Source of the DNA: Natronobacillus azotifigens
GTDB lineage: Bacteria > Bacillota > Bacilli > Bacillales > Amphibacillaceae
DNA: 64,000 nt
Assembly: GCF_026805325.1 (NCBI RefSeq)
Contig: NZ_JAPRAT010000012.1
Location: 1 to 64,000, forward strand
Reading direction: 5' to 3'
Shown here: positions 16,045 to 25,035 of the stretch, in pieces
Layout: every line of letters starts with the position of its first letter
Numbering within the stretch: position 1 is the stretch's first letter
Translations under genes and position numbers: made by a program
The notes under the pieces: model-generated
What the model saw: the letters and a program-made list of their open reading frames with translations, nothing else
Told to the model about the DNA's origin: nothing
Database searches by the model: none

Positions 16045-17421
16045 TTGAGTATACCTGATAAACGAACTGAAATGCTTCGAAATGGGACAATCAAAAAAAC
16101 GCTATTAACGTTAGCTATTCCTTCGATTATAGGAATGGTTGTCAATGGAATATATAATATTGTTGATACAATTTTTGTTGGGAGAATTGGAACAAGTGCA
16201 GTAGGAGCAGTGGCTGTTGTGTTTCCTTTCTTTATGCTAATTTCCTCGTTAGGAATTGCAATTGGAATGGGTTCTGCTTCTTATATTTCTCGTTCATTAG
16301 GACGAGATAATAAAAAGGAAGCGGAAAATACAGCAATCACTGGTATTTTATTGGTCGTTGGGATTGGGATCGCCTTAATGTTCTTAGGGCTTCATTACTT
16401 GGAAGATATCCTGCGATTATTTGGTGCAACAGAAAGTATATTATCTTATGGTTTAGATTATGGGCGAGTATTGGTAATTGGAAGTCCATTTGTTATGTTG
16501 AAAATGTTCTTCAATAATGTAATGCGTGCTGAAGGCAGCGTGAAAGCAAGTATGGTCGCATTACTATTAGGAGCAGTATTGAATATCGTTTTAGACCCTA
16601 TCTTTATCTTTACATTTGATATGGGGATTCGAGGAGCAGCTGTGGCAACGATTATTAGTCAAGCTATCTCGGTAGTTTTTCAAGTTTGGTATTATCAATC
16701 AAGACGCAGTTACTTACAACTAAGGCTAAAAGGTTACCGCCCAAACAGAGTAATTATTAGTCAAATCTTTATCATTGGCCTTCCACTATTTTTTACGCAA
16801 GGTTTAAATAGCGGTGCGATGGCTTTGGTTAATAATGCAGCAAGTGATTTCGGCGATGCGGCCGTAGCGGCGATGGGAATTGTAAAACGAGTAATGTCGC
16901 TTGGATTATTCGCATTATTTGGTTATAGTCAAGCTTTTCTACCGGTTGCTGGATTTAATTACGGTGCGAAGCGGTATGATCGGTTATGGGAAGCGATTCG
17001 TTTTTCGATCAAGCTTTCTACGATCTTTACGATTGTTATTTCTGTTTTCATTATTGGCTTATCTGAACAAGTGATGTCCTGGTTCAGTGATGATCCTGAG
17101 GTATTAGCAATCGGAGCGCGTGCATTGAGAGCTTACAGTATTCCATTCCCAATGTTAGGTTTTCAATTGATATATTTTTCATTATTCCAGGCTCTGGGTA
17201 GGGGAGTTCCAGCCGGTTTGTTGTCTGTGTCAAGACAAGGTCTTATTCTTATTCCTGCCGTGTTATTTTTACCACTTTGGATTGGATTAGATGGTGTTAT
17301 CTTAGCACAACCAGTTGCCGACGGATTAACGATTTTAATGACTGGATTTCTAGCGATTAGAATTAACAAAGAAATTAAAAATAATATTGTAGCACATAAA
17401 GAAATGGCAGCAGTAGAATAG
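16045..17421 (+). CDS. MATE family multidrug/toxin efflux transporter
   Basis: A 458-residue protein starting at TTG, 10 bases after AAGGGAG. It has twelve predicted membrane helices in two halves. The first starts TLLTLAIPSIIGMVVNGIYNIVDTIFVGRIG, a MATE/NorM signature; the second contains PLFFTQGLNSGAMALVNNAASDFG. These proteins export cationic drugs or metabolites using Na+ or H+ gradients. The TetR gene upstream is a likely regulator. This is one of three MATE genes in the window. Confidence 0.93.
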   Translation: MSIPDKRTEMLRNGTIKKTLLTLAIPSIIGMVVNGIYNIVDTIFVGRIGTSAVGAVAVVFPFFMLISSLGIAIGMGSASYISRSLGRDNKKEAENTAITGILLVVGIGIALMFLGLHYLEDILRLFGATESILSYGLDYGRVLVIGSPFVMLKMFFNNVMRAEGSVKASMVALLLGAVLNIVLDPIFIFTFDMGIRGAAVATIISQAISVVFQVWYYQSRRSYLQLRLKGYRPNRVIISQIFIIGLPLFFTQGLNSGAMALVNNAASDFGDAAVAAMGIVKRVMSLGLFALFGYSQAFLPVAGFNYGAKRYDRLWEAIRFSIKLSTIFTIVISVFIIGLSEQVMSWFSDDPEVLAIGARALRAYSIPFPMLGFQLIYFSLFQALGRGVPAGLLSVSRQGLILIPAVLFLPLWIGLDGVILAQPVADGLTILMTGFLAIRINKEIKNNIVAHKEMAAVE

Positions 17422-17449
17422 TAGGTAATAAAAATAGAGAATTGGATAG

Positions 17450-17492
17450 ACAGGCGTAATACGGAAATTATCGTATTGCACCTGTTTTTTTG
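17450..17492 (+). terminator. Terminator after the MATE gene
   Basis: ACAGGCGTAATACG pairs with CGTATTGCACCTGT (mostly paired) and is followed by TTTTTTT. Confidence 0.75.
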
Positions 17493-17525
17493 TGTTACAT
17501 TTAGCGGAAGATACTAGGGGTAAAG

Positions 17526-18497
17526 AGGTGCTTTCACTTAGGTAAGCGCCGCAAAACCGCCCTAACCTAGTCAAAAGCCGTACTTTCGCTTAGGTTAGTC
17601 TCATAAAACACCCCCAACCTAGTCAAAAGCCTTACTTTCACTTAGGTTAGCACCGCAAAACCGCCCCAACCTAGTCGAAAGCCGCACTTTCGCTTAGGTT
17701 GGCCTCGCCAAAAGCCCCCAACCTAGTCGAAAGCCGCACTTTCACTTAGGTTAGCGCCGCAAAAAGCTCCCAACCTAGTCGAAAGCCGCGTTTTCGCTTA
17801 GGTTAGCGCCAAAAAACCGCCCCAACCTAGTCGAAAGCCGCACTTTCACTTAGGTTAGCGCCAAAAAACAGCCCCAACCTAGTCGAAAGCCGCACTTTCA
17901 CTTAGGTTAGCGCCAAAAAACAGCCCCAACCTAGTCGAAAGCCGCACTTTCACTTAGGTTAGCACCGCAAAACAGCCCCAACCTAGTCGAAAGCCGCACT
18001 TTCACTTAGGTTAGCGCCGCCAAAAGCCCCCAACCTAGTCGAAAGCCGCACTTTCGCTTAGGTTGGCCTCGCCAAAAGCTCCCAACCTAGTCGAAAGCCG
18101 CACTTTCACTTAGGTTAGCGCCGCCAAAAGCCCCCAACCTAGTCGAAAGCCGCACTTTCACTTAGGTTAGCGCCGCCAAAAGCTCCCAACCTAGTCGAAA
18201 GCCGCGTTTTCACTTAGGTTAGCACCGCAAAACAGCCCCAACCTAGTCGAAAGCCGCACTTTCACTTAGGTTAGCGCCGCCAAAAGCCCCCAACCTAGTC
18301 GAAAGCCTTACTTTCACTTAGGTTAGCGCCGCAAAAAGCTCCCAACCTAGTCGAAAGCCGCGTTTTCGCTTAGGTTAGCGCCACAAAACAGCCCCAACCT
18401 AGTCGAAAGCCGCACTTTCGCTTAGGTTGGCCTCGCCAAAAGCCTTACTTTCACTTAGGTTAGCACCGCAAAACACCCCCAACCTAGTCAAAAGTCG
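17526..18497. repeat. 52-bp tandem repeat array, about 18-19 units, each a hairpin
   Basis: AACCTAGTC recurs at 17564, 17616, 17668 and onward with a 52-base period to 18481. One unit near 18430 has lost 19 bases. Each unit pairs AACCTAgtCGAAAG with CTTTCRCTTAGGTT around a 5-base CCGCA loop. The 12-14 base linker (GCGCCGCCAAAAGCCC and variants) is more variable. The array is GC-richer than its surroundings, has no long conserved frame and lies between two genes. It is not a CRISPR, because the intervals are near-identical instead of unique spacers. Confidence 0.95.
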
Positions 18498-18535
18498 TTT
18501 GTTTCTCTTTAAAAAATTTCTGTACTTTATATTTT

Positions 18536-18689
18536 CCCTGGAGCAATCGTCCGTAAGACTCCCGCTTCAAAAAATGAGAAGATCAAGTTGTTCACGTGGG
18601 AGTAAGGGACGATAGCACCCCCGAATGGTTTAACTAAAAATCAGTGGGGGACTACCTAAAAACTCCCACTGATTGAATTTTCACTTTAT
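18536..18689 (+). repeat. Dispersed structured repeat, copy D
   Basis: Follows the 52-bp array directly and precedes the subtilase gene. The arms are diverged but still pair (ACTCCCGC with GTGGGAGT; TCAGTGGGGG with CTCCCACTGA). Confidence 0.85.
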
Positions 18690-18848
18690 TTGTACGTTTG
18701 TCTAAGAATACAGTTCTATTTTTCATATGTTCTTAATAAAATAGTTCGAAACCAGATTACATAAAAAAGGTAATTTGGATTTTTGCATGAAGGAGGGAGT
18801 TTTAGGATTTTATGTAGTGTAGAGAAACAATATAGGGAGGCAGTGTTA

Positions 18849-21800
18849 TTGAAAAAACTTTTTAGCAATAAACTATCAATCAGCTTTTTAATATTTTTAG
18901 TATTTTTTTCACTATTTAATCCGATTTTTGCTTCGGCAAATACGAACCAACTTCCAGTGGATCAGTTTGAAAATGGAGAAAAACTAAGCAAGATACAAGA
19001 AGTAATCGATCAACACCAAGCTTTGGTTGCTGGGGATCCTGTTGTACATCCGTTCTTAGAAAATATCGATGAGGGTGAAAAAGTTGATGTTATTGTTCAG
19101 CTTTCAGAAGGATCAGTTGCAATCGAAAAAGGTAGAAGAGCATTACAAGGGAAAAAATTGAGTGTTTCTGAGGAAACTTCTGTTCTGAGAAAAGTAGAAT
19201 CACAACAGAAAGGCTTTGAAAAAAAATTATCTCAAGAAAAGATTGATTATGTAAGAAGTTTTACTTACCGACATGCTGTAAATGGTGTGGCAATGTCGAT
19301 TACAGCAAGAGATATAGAAAAACTAGTAAACATAGATGAAGTGATTAGTGTTGATATTGATGAAAAAGTATATGCACTTGAAGATGTAGCAAACGCAGAG
19401 ACAGCTTCTCCTTTAATGGATACAAGTATAGACTTTTTAGATGTATCCGGACTTTGGGAAATGGGTTACGAGGGTCAAGGAGTTAAAGTAGCTGTCCTTG
19501 ATACGGGAATTGACTATGAGCATCCCGATTTTGAGGGAGTTTATAAAGGTGGCTTTAACTTTGTACCGCAAGAGAATAATCCGATGTATGCCCGCCCACG
19601 TGACGACAACGATCCATATGAAACGAGCCCACTGGATAGAGCAGAAAATGAACCCGAGTATAGTAATGGAAACTCTTTTTATACCAATCACGGAACACAT
19701 GTAGCGGGAACGATTGCTGCCATAGGAGCAAATGAATATGGTATTCAAGGACTTGCACCACAAGTTGATTTGTATGCTTATCGAGTTTTAGGAGCGTATG
19801 GAAGTGGTCAATTTTCTTGGATTCTTGCAGGTATTGATAAATCGGTGGAAGAAGAGATGGATATTATCAATCTATCATTAGGTGGAGGAAATAATGATTC
19901 CACTACGGTAGAGGCTGCGGCAATCAATAATGCAGCACTAGCAGGAGTAACGGCAGTCATTGCTACTGGAAATAGTGGCCCAAATCGTGAAACTATTGGG
20001 CAACCAGCTGTTGCGCCACTAGGGATTGCAGTTGGAAACTCTACTTCACCGCAAATCGAATACCAAACAGAATTGACAGTGGAAGCAGGAGACTATGCTG
20101 ATCAATACGAAGCGGAATTAATGGCCTGGACTTTTGGTTCTGAACCAGCAGATATATTAACAGGTACTTTTGACGTTGTAGCAGTACCAAACATTGGAGC
20201 AGCTTCTGATTATGAAGATTTAAATGTAGATGGAAAAGTAGCATTGGTTTCACGTGGTGAGATTCCATTTGTAGAAAAAATAGAAGTTGCCAAAAACGCA
20301 GGTGCAGTTGGAGTTATTTTACACAACAATGTAGCTGGCGCTGGACCAGCTGGATTTTTATTAGGCGATTCTTTTCAATTTATTCCCACTGCAGATATAC
20401 CAACTGAAAAAGGTCTATCGTTTAGAGAAGCAATTGAAGCGTCTGAAGATAAACTTGGTCAAGTGACTTTCCAAAATTTTGTTAGTGAAAAAAATGGCGG
20501 AGATCTAGTGAATAACTCTAGTTCCAGAGGTCCGACAACACCTTATTTCGATATTAAACCCGATGTTGTCGCACCTGGAACAAACATTATGTCTACTGTT
20601 CCAGCTTACTTAAGGGACTTTCCAGAAGCCAACTATGAAACTTCTTACGATAGATTCACAGGAACGAGTATGGCGGCACCACATGTTGCTGGTGTAGCTG
20701 CATTATTGTTATCGCTAAACCCTGATTGGGGACCGTTTGATTTAAAAGTAGCCATGTCCAATACGGCAAAACAGTTAGATACTTCACAATTCGATGTATT
20801 TGATCAAGGTTCAGGACGTGTGCAACCGATGAAGGCTGCGACGGCAGAAGCGTTAGCCTATTCACTAGCTACCTTTGAACAAGAGTATGATGAAGATATC
20901 GAACACAAGACAGGAACGATTGGGTTTGGTAACGTATTACCAAATGAAGAAGAAGTAGTGACTATCACAAGACAAATTGAAGTTCGTAACTTAACAGATA
21001 AGTCAAGTGATTATGAGGTTAGTATTCAAACGACGAAGCAACCTACGGAAGAATTATCTGGTGCAAAGGTTTCTGTAGATAAAGAAACATTTACATTAAC
21101 CGATCACGAACTCCTGACGGTAACGTTAACAGTACCAGCTGGAAACTCGACGACAACAAATGAATTATTTGGCTATATACAAATCACGAATGGAACGACC
21201 CATCTATCCTTGCCGTTTGCTGCGGATTTATCATCGCAAGAATTAACAGGCCTAGAGTATATGACAATAGATGATGAAGCGATCGCTCCAAATGGAAATG
21301 GAAAATTTGAATCGACTACTTTGCGTTACGGTTTATATGATATGCAATGGGATACAATTTTTGAAGTATTTGATTTGAATGATCCAGATGGTGGCTATTA
21401 CGAAGATGGATATATTGGATATCTACCATCAACTCTCCTAGACTTCCTACCAGGTGCTAATACATTAGATGTAGATGGCAGCTATATCGATTGGGAAACT
21501 AATGAAGAATTAGATATTCCTGAAGGTGCTTATGCGATTTTTATGAATAATTATTCTGTAGGGCAGCAATTAGGTTATGTAGCACCTTTCTATGTGAAAA
21601 CGTCGAATCCAGAAATTTCGTTGTCTGATGTTTCAGAAGAATTGGATGGAAAACCACTAGAACTTACAGGTTTTGTTGAGGATTCTTTCATAGATTATAA
21701 ATCTACAATCGAGATGATGCTTGGATTACCATACGATGTTAATGATAAGTTAGCTGTTCAATATGAAATTACAAATGAAGAAGAAACGATCGTAGTAACA

Positions 21801-23651
21801 GATACGGTTGAATTAGAACAAGATGGTTCTTTTGTAATAACGTTACCTGAATTAGAATACGGTACGAATACACTGACGCTAACAGTTGAGGATATCGTGG
21901 CGAATGATGTAACAGAAGAACTATTGCTTCATGTAGTCAAAGAGCCAGAAGAATTTTCTATTGTATTAACACCAGCTACTACTGACCCTACTGAAGGTCC
22001 AGTCAAGATTGCTGTCGATACGGATAGTACGGAAGAATTGGTAGAATTAAAGTGGTTAGCGGGTGAAAAAGTAGCAGACGACTTTGTAGAATCTGGTTTT
22101 GTGATTGATTTAGAAGAAAAAACTTTCGAAGTGGAAGAAAACGGTACTTATACGGTATTCGCAAAAAATGATGCGGAGGTAACAACAGTTCAAACGATAA
22201 CGATTGATAATATCGTCGTTCCTCCTGCACCGATTCAACTTGTTGCGACGCCATCTACTACAGAGCAAACGGAAGAACCGGTTACCATTTTTGTTGAAGC
22301 AGATAATGAAGATTTATTGGTGGAACTGAAATGGTTAGCGGGTGAAAAAGTAGTAGAGGATTTTGCAGAGGCTGGAGAAGACATTTTAGAGGAAAAAGCT
22401 TTTGAAGTAGACAAAAATGGCGTTTATACCATTTATGCTTCAAATGAACTTGGTGTAGAAGAGATCATCACAATCACGATAACAAATATTGTTGATCCGG
22501 CAGCACCAATTACGATCGATCTATCTCCATCCACAACGGAACCTACAGAAGGGCCGGTTTCTGTTGTGGTGGATGTAGAAACAGATGCCGATTTAGTTGC
22601 ATTGAAATGGTTAGCAGGTGAAAAAGTTGCAGCAGATTTTGAAAATGCAGGTACAGATATTCTTGATACAAAAGTATTTGAAGTAACTGAGAACGGTGTG
22701 TACTCGGTCTACGCTAGGAACAGTGATGGTGTAGAAGTAGTTCAATTGATCTCGATTGAAAATATCGTAGAACCACCAGCACCGATTGAATCTGTATCCC
22801 TATCGCCATCCACAACGGAACCAACAGAAGGACCGGTTTCTGTTGTGGTGGATGTAGAAACAGATGCCGATTTAGTTGCATTGAAATGGTTAGCAGGTGA
22901 AAAAGTTGCAGCAGATTTTGAAAATGCAGGTACAGATATTCTTGATACAAAAGTATTTGAAGTAACTGAGAACGGTGTGTACTCGGTCTACGCTAGGAAC
23001 AGTGATGGTGTAGAAGTAGTTCAATTGATCTCGATTGAAAATATCATAGAACCACCAGCACCGATTAAATCTGTAGCCCTAACGCCATCCACAACAGAAC
23101 CAACAGAAGGAAAGGTAACCATTTCTGTCGATATCGATACAGATGCAGAGCTAGCAGAATTAAAATGGTTGGCGGGAGAAAAAACAGTTGCAGATTTTGA
23201 AAATGCGGGTGAGGATTTCCTAGCAACAAGAACATTCGAAGTATCAGAAAATGGGGTATACACGGTATTTGTTTTAACTAATGATGGCGTGGCGGAAGTA
23301 CACGTTATTACTGTGGACAATATTGTGGAATCAGAAACGGAGGACCCAGATCCAGACCCAGATCCAAACCCAGATCACGAGCCAGAACCAGATTCCGAAG
23401 AAGAAGAGGAAAAACCAGGTGACTCAACCTCGAATAAAGAAGAAAAGTCGGATTCAAAAGATGTAGTAGAAAAAGAAGACGTAGAAATAAGCGCTACAGA
23501 AAAGAAAAATGAAAAGCCAGTTAGCGGTAATCTTCCAGACTCTGCAACACCTATTTTCAATTATCTAACAGTCGGATTCCTACTAAGTGTAATTGGAGTA
23601 GTTGTTCTTCTTTTCCTTCATTTGAAAAAGAAGAAAAGAAAACTTGTGTAA
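18849..23651 (+). CDS. Cell-wall-anchored Vpr-like subtilisin protease with five C-terminal repeats
   Basis: 1600 residues from the TTG at 18849, which is 8 bases after GGGAGG; the frame is open upstream. A signal peptide ends near FASA. An inhibitor-like propeptide follows, then the S8 catalytic domain with Asp218 (AVLDTGID), His281 (NHGTHVAGT) and Ser607 (GTSMAAPHVAG). A PA domain is inserted between His and Ser (VALVSRGEIPFVEK...GVILHNN). An Fn3-like region comes next. Five beta-type repeats of about 93 residues (STTEPTEGP...LKWLAGEK...ENGVYSVYA) span about 21955-23345. The end has an acidic DPDP/E-rich stalk, LPDSA (residue 1562), a membrane helix and KKKKRK, a sortase-type anchor. It degrades extracellular protein at the cell surface. 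Confidence 0.93.
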   Translation: MKKLFSNKLSISFLIFLVFFSLFNPIFASANTNQLPVDQFENGEKLSKIQEVIDQHQALVAGDPVVHPFLENIDEGEKVDVIVQLSEGSVAIEKGRRALQGKKLSVSEETSVLRKVESQQKGFEKKLSQEKIDYVRSFTYRHAVNGVAMSITARDIEKLVNIDEVISVDIDEKVYALEDVANAETASPLMDTSIDFLDVSGLWEMGYEGQGVKVAVLDTGIDYEHPDFEGVYKGGFNFVPQENNPMYARPRDDNDPYETSPLDRAENEPEYSNGNSFYTNHGTHVAGTIAAIGANEYGIQGLAPQVDLYAYRVLGAYGSGQFSWILAGIDKSVEEEMDIINLSLGGGNNDSTTVEAAAINNAALAGVTAVIATGNSGPNRETIGQPAVAPLGIAVGNSTSPQIEYQTELTVEAGDYADQYEAELMAWTFGSEPADILTGTFDVVAVPNIGAASDYEDLNVDGKVALVSRGEIPFVEKIEVAKNAGAVGVILHNNVAGAGPAGFLLGDSFQFIPTADIPTEKGLSFREAIEASEDKLGQVTFQNFVSEKNGGDLVNNSSSRGPTTPYFDIKPDVVAPGTNIMSTVPAYLRDFPEANYETSYDRFTGTSMAAPHVAGVAALLLSLNPDWGPFDLKVAMSNTAKQLDTSQFDVFDQGSGRVQPMKAATAEALAYSLATFEQEYDEDIEHKTGTIGFGNVLPNEEEVVTITRQIEVRNLTDKSSDYEVSIQTTKQPTEELSGAKVSVDKETFTLTDHELLTVTLTVPAGNSTTTNELFGYIQITNGTTHLSLPFAADLSSQELTGLEYMTIDDEAIAPNGNGKFESTTLRYGLYDMQWDTIFEVFDLNDPDGGYYEDGYIGYLPSTLLDFLPGANTLDVDGSYIDWETNEELDIPEGAYAIFMNNYSVGQQLGYVAPFYVKTSNPEISLSDVSEELDGKPLELTGFVEDSFIDYKSTIEMMLGLPYDVNDKLAVQYEITNEEETIVVTDTVELEQDGSFVITLPELEYGTNTLTLTVEDIVANDVTEELLLHVVKEPEEFSIVLTPATTDPTEGPVKIAVDTDSTEELVELKWLAGEKVADDFVESGFVIDLEEKTFEVEENGTYTVFAKNDAEVTTVQTITIDNIVVPPAPIQLVATPSTTEQTEEPVTIFVEADNEDLLVELKWLAGEKVVEDFAEAGEDILEEKAFEVDKNGVYTIYASNELGVEEIITITITNIVDPAAPITIDLSPSTTEPTEGPVSVVVDVETDADLVALKWLAGEKVAADFENAGTDILDTKVFEVTENGVYSVYARNSDGVEVVQLISIENIVEPPAPIESVSLSPSTTEPTEGPVSVVVDVETDADLVALKWLAGEKVAADFENAGTDILDTKVFEVTENGVYSVYARNSDGVEVVQLISIENIIEPPAPIKSVALTPSTTEPTEGKVTISVDIDTDAELAELKWLAGEKTVADFENAGEDFLATRTFEVSENGVYTVFVLTNDGVAEVHVITVDNIVESETEDPDPDPDPNPDHEPEPDSEEEEEKPGDSTSNKEEKSDSKDVVEKEDVEISATEKKNEKPVSGNLPDSATPIFNYLTVGFLLSVIGVVVLLFLHLKKKKRKLV
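22529..23077 (+). repeat. Near-identical 279-bp tandem duplication inside the subtilase gene
   Basis: Repeats 3 and 4 of the subtilase are almost identical at the DNA level: CTGTTGTGG recurs at 22561 and 22840, a 279-base (93-codon) period. Repeats 1, 2 and 5 are clearly diverged. This indicates a recent in-frame duplication. Confidence 0.9.
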
Positions 23652-23680
23652 AATAGAAAATTGAATATAGTTAGAATTAG

Positions 23681-23715
23681 AGAGCCTTTTTCATCATTGA
23701 AAGGCTCTTTTTTTA
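23681..23715 (+). terminator. Terminator after the subtilase gene
   Basis: AGAGCCTTT pairs with AAAGGCTCT across a short loop and is followed by a T-run. Confidence 0.85.
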
Positions 23716-23767
23716 TCATTAATATAGATGCAAAAGATGTTCTAGTATAGCAGTAGGATCTGGATAG

Positions 23768-23806
23768 TGTCACACTATAGCGTGACATGACAAGCATTCG
23801 CTTGTC
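23768..23806. other. Two adjacent short hairpins
   Basis: TGTCAC...GTGACA is followed at once by GACAAGC-ATTC-GCTTGTC, a perfect 7-bp stem. They lie between the subtilase terminator and a truncated repeat copy. No T-run follows. They could be part of a repeat element or a small RNA end. Confidence 0.4.
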
Positions 23807-23820
23807 AATATCAGCCCCTT

Positions 23821-23869
23821 ATAAAGTGAATCTTCAATCAGTGGGAGTCTTACGGACGGTTGCTCCGGG
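23821..23869 (-). repeat. Dispersed structured repeat, copy E (internally deleted)
   Basis: The outer end ATAAAGTGAA and TTCAATCA join directly to GTGGGAGTCTTACGGACGG. About 100 bases between the GTGGG of stem 2 and the GTGGGAG of stem 1 have been lost. A second partial right end (CCGGAAGAACCGTCTG) and a copy of the AATATAGC/ACCGAGTAG module follow at 23872-23950. Confidence 0.8.
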
Positions 23870-24105
23870 ACAAAATATAGCTTCTAATTTTTTTAAAAAA
23901 ACCGAGTAGTTTTCCTGGTTTTTCTTATGCCGGAAGAACCGTCTGTTTCTAATTAAACGCTATCATTAGGCAAGTCAGGCTTTCTAGATTGCTATGGTGA
24001 CAGATTTGCATTACAATGAGAAAATAACTTTTCAGCAAATGGAGAAATAAAGAATAGGTTGCCGTTTGCTAGCGCTAAGCATTTTTTGCAAAGGAGATAC
24101 ATTAG

Positions 24106-24678
24106 ATGACTATCGTATATTTTGTTAGACATGCAGAATCAAACGTTAACAATCATGATGATTTAAGTCGAGAACTCACAGAAAAAGGAAAGAAAGATCG
24201 TAAATTAGTTACTAAATTTTTGCTAGAAAAAAGAATAGATCTTGTCTTCTCTAGCCCTTATAAGCGGGCGGTGGATACGGTTAAAGATTTTGCCGATCAG
24301 GAGGGGTATGCTATTCAAAAGATTGATGATTTTAGAGAACGAAAAGTAGATGCTGGTTGGATTGATGACTTTTCGTCCTTTGCTAAACAACAGTGGGAAG
24401 ATTTTAATTACAAACGATCAGAAGGGGAATCATTACATGAAGTTCAGGAAAGGAACATCGCTGCACTTCATGCAATTTTAGAAGATCATGGAAACAAAAA
24501 TATAGTCATCGGTAGTCATGGCACTGCATTAAGTACAGTCATCAACTATTATGATGGTTCATTTGGGTTTCAGGATTTTGAAAAAATTAAAACGCTCATG
24601 CCATGGATCGTTCAATTTACTTTTGAAGGAAAGCAATGTACAGGCATTAAGAGTATAGATATTTTGAATGGTTATTAG
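24106..24678 (+). CDS. Histidine phosphatase family protein (phosphoglycerate-mutase-like)
   Basis: A 190-residue protein with AAGGAGATACATTAG before ATG. The N-terminal catalytic motif is YFVRHAES (His at residue 9). SSPYKRAVDTV follows, and the second catalytic His is in VIGSHGTALSTVI. This is the RHG-motif phosphatase fold. The substrate cannot be read from the sequence; phosphoglycerate, alpha-ribazole phosphate or other small phosphates are all possible. It is transcribed alone. Confidence 0.88.
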   Translation: MTIVYFVRHAESNVNNHDDLSRELTEKGKKDRKLVTKFLLEKRIDLVFSSPYKRAVDTVKDFADQEGYAIQKIDDFRERKVDAGWIDDFSSFAKQQWEDFNYKRSEGESLHEVQERNIAALHAILEDHGNKNIVIGSHGTALSTVINYYDGSFGFQDFEKIKTLMPWIVQFTFEGKQCTGIKSIDILNGY

Positions 24679-25035
24679 AAAATCCTGTTCTAATACCCCA
24701 CTTCACGTTTTGCATGAATACATATTCGTTAGTAACGATTCATTACTAACATTTGCTCACAACGACTAAGGATTGAAAAATGAGACGGATTGAAGTTTCA
24801 CTTTATGCAAACATCAAGCATAGATAATTTTGGAATGCACATTCAAAACAAACCCGGTAGTTTCTATGAAACAAGCCTAGTTACAGCCATTAAGTCGGGT
24901 GTATGATTATCCAAAAAATGACGGATTTTCTCGTTTTTGTGCAAATAATAAAAAAATCCTTAAAATCATGTTAAAATCACGCTCTTGTGTTACAATAGCT
25001 TTTTTGACAGAAATTAAGCTAAGGAGAGATTCTAT
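24679..25035. other. Intergenic region with a solo repeat end
   Basis: Holds a solo right end of the dispersed repeat (GATTGAAGTTTCACTTTAT at 24787-24806), a degenerate ACCCGGTAGTTTC module near 24855, and a probable -10 (TACAAT at about 24993) for the CLC gene. No gene is seen. Confidence 0.5.

Noticed and set aside
17526..18497. CRISPR array
   Set aside because: The repeats are direct and regular, but the intervals are near-identical, not unique spacers, and no cas genes are present.
18427..18615. Open frames through the tandem array
   Set aside because: They arise from the repeat itself, lack ribosome binding sites and are broken by the 19-base deletion.
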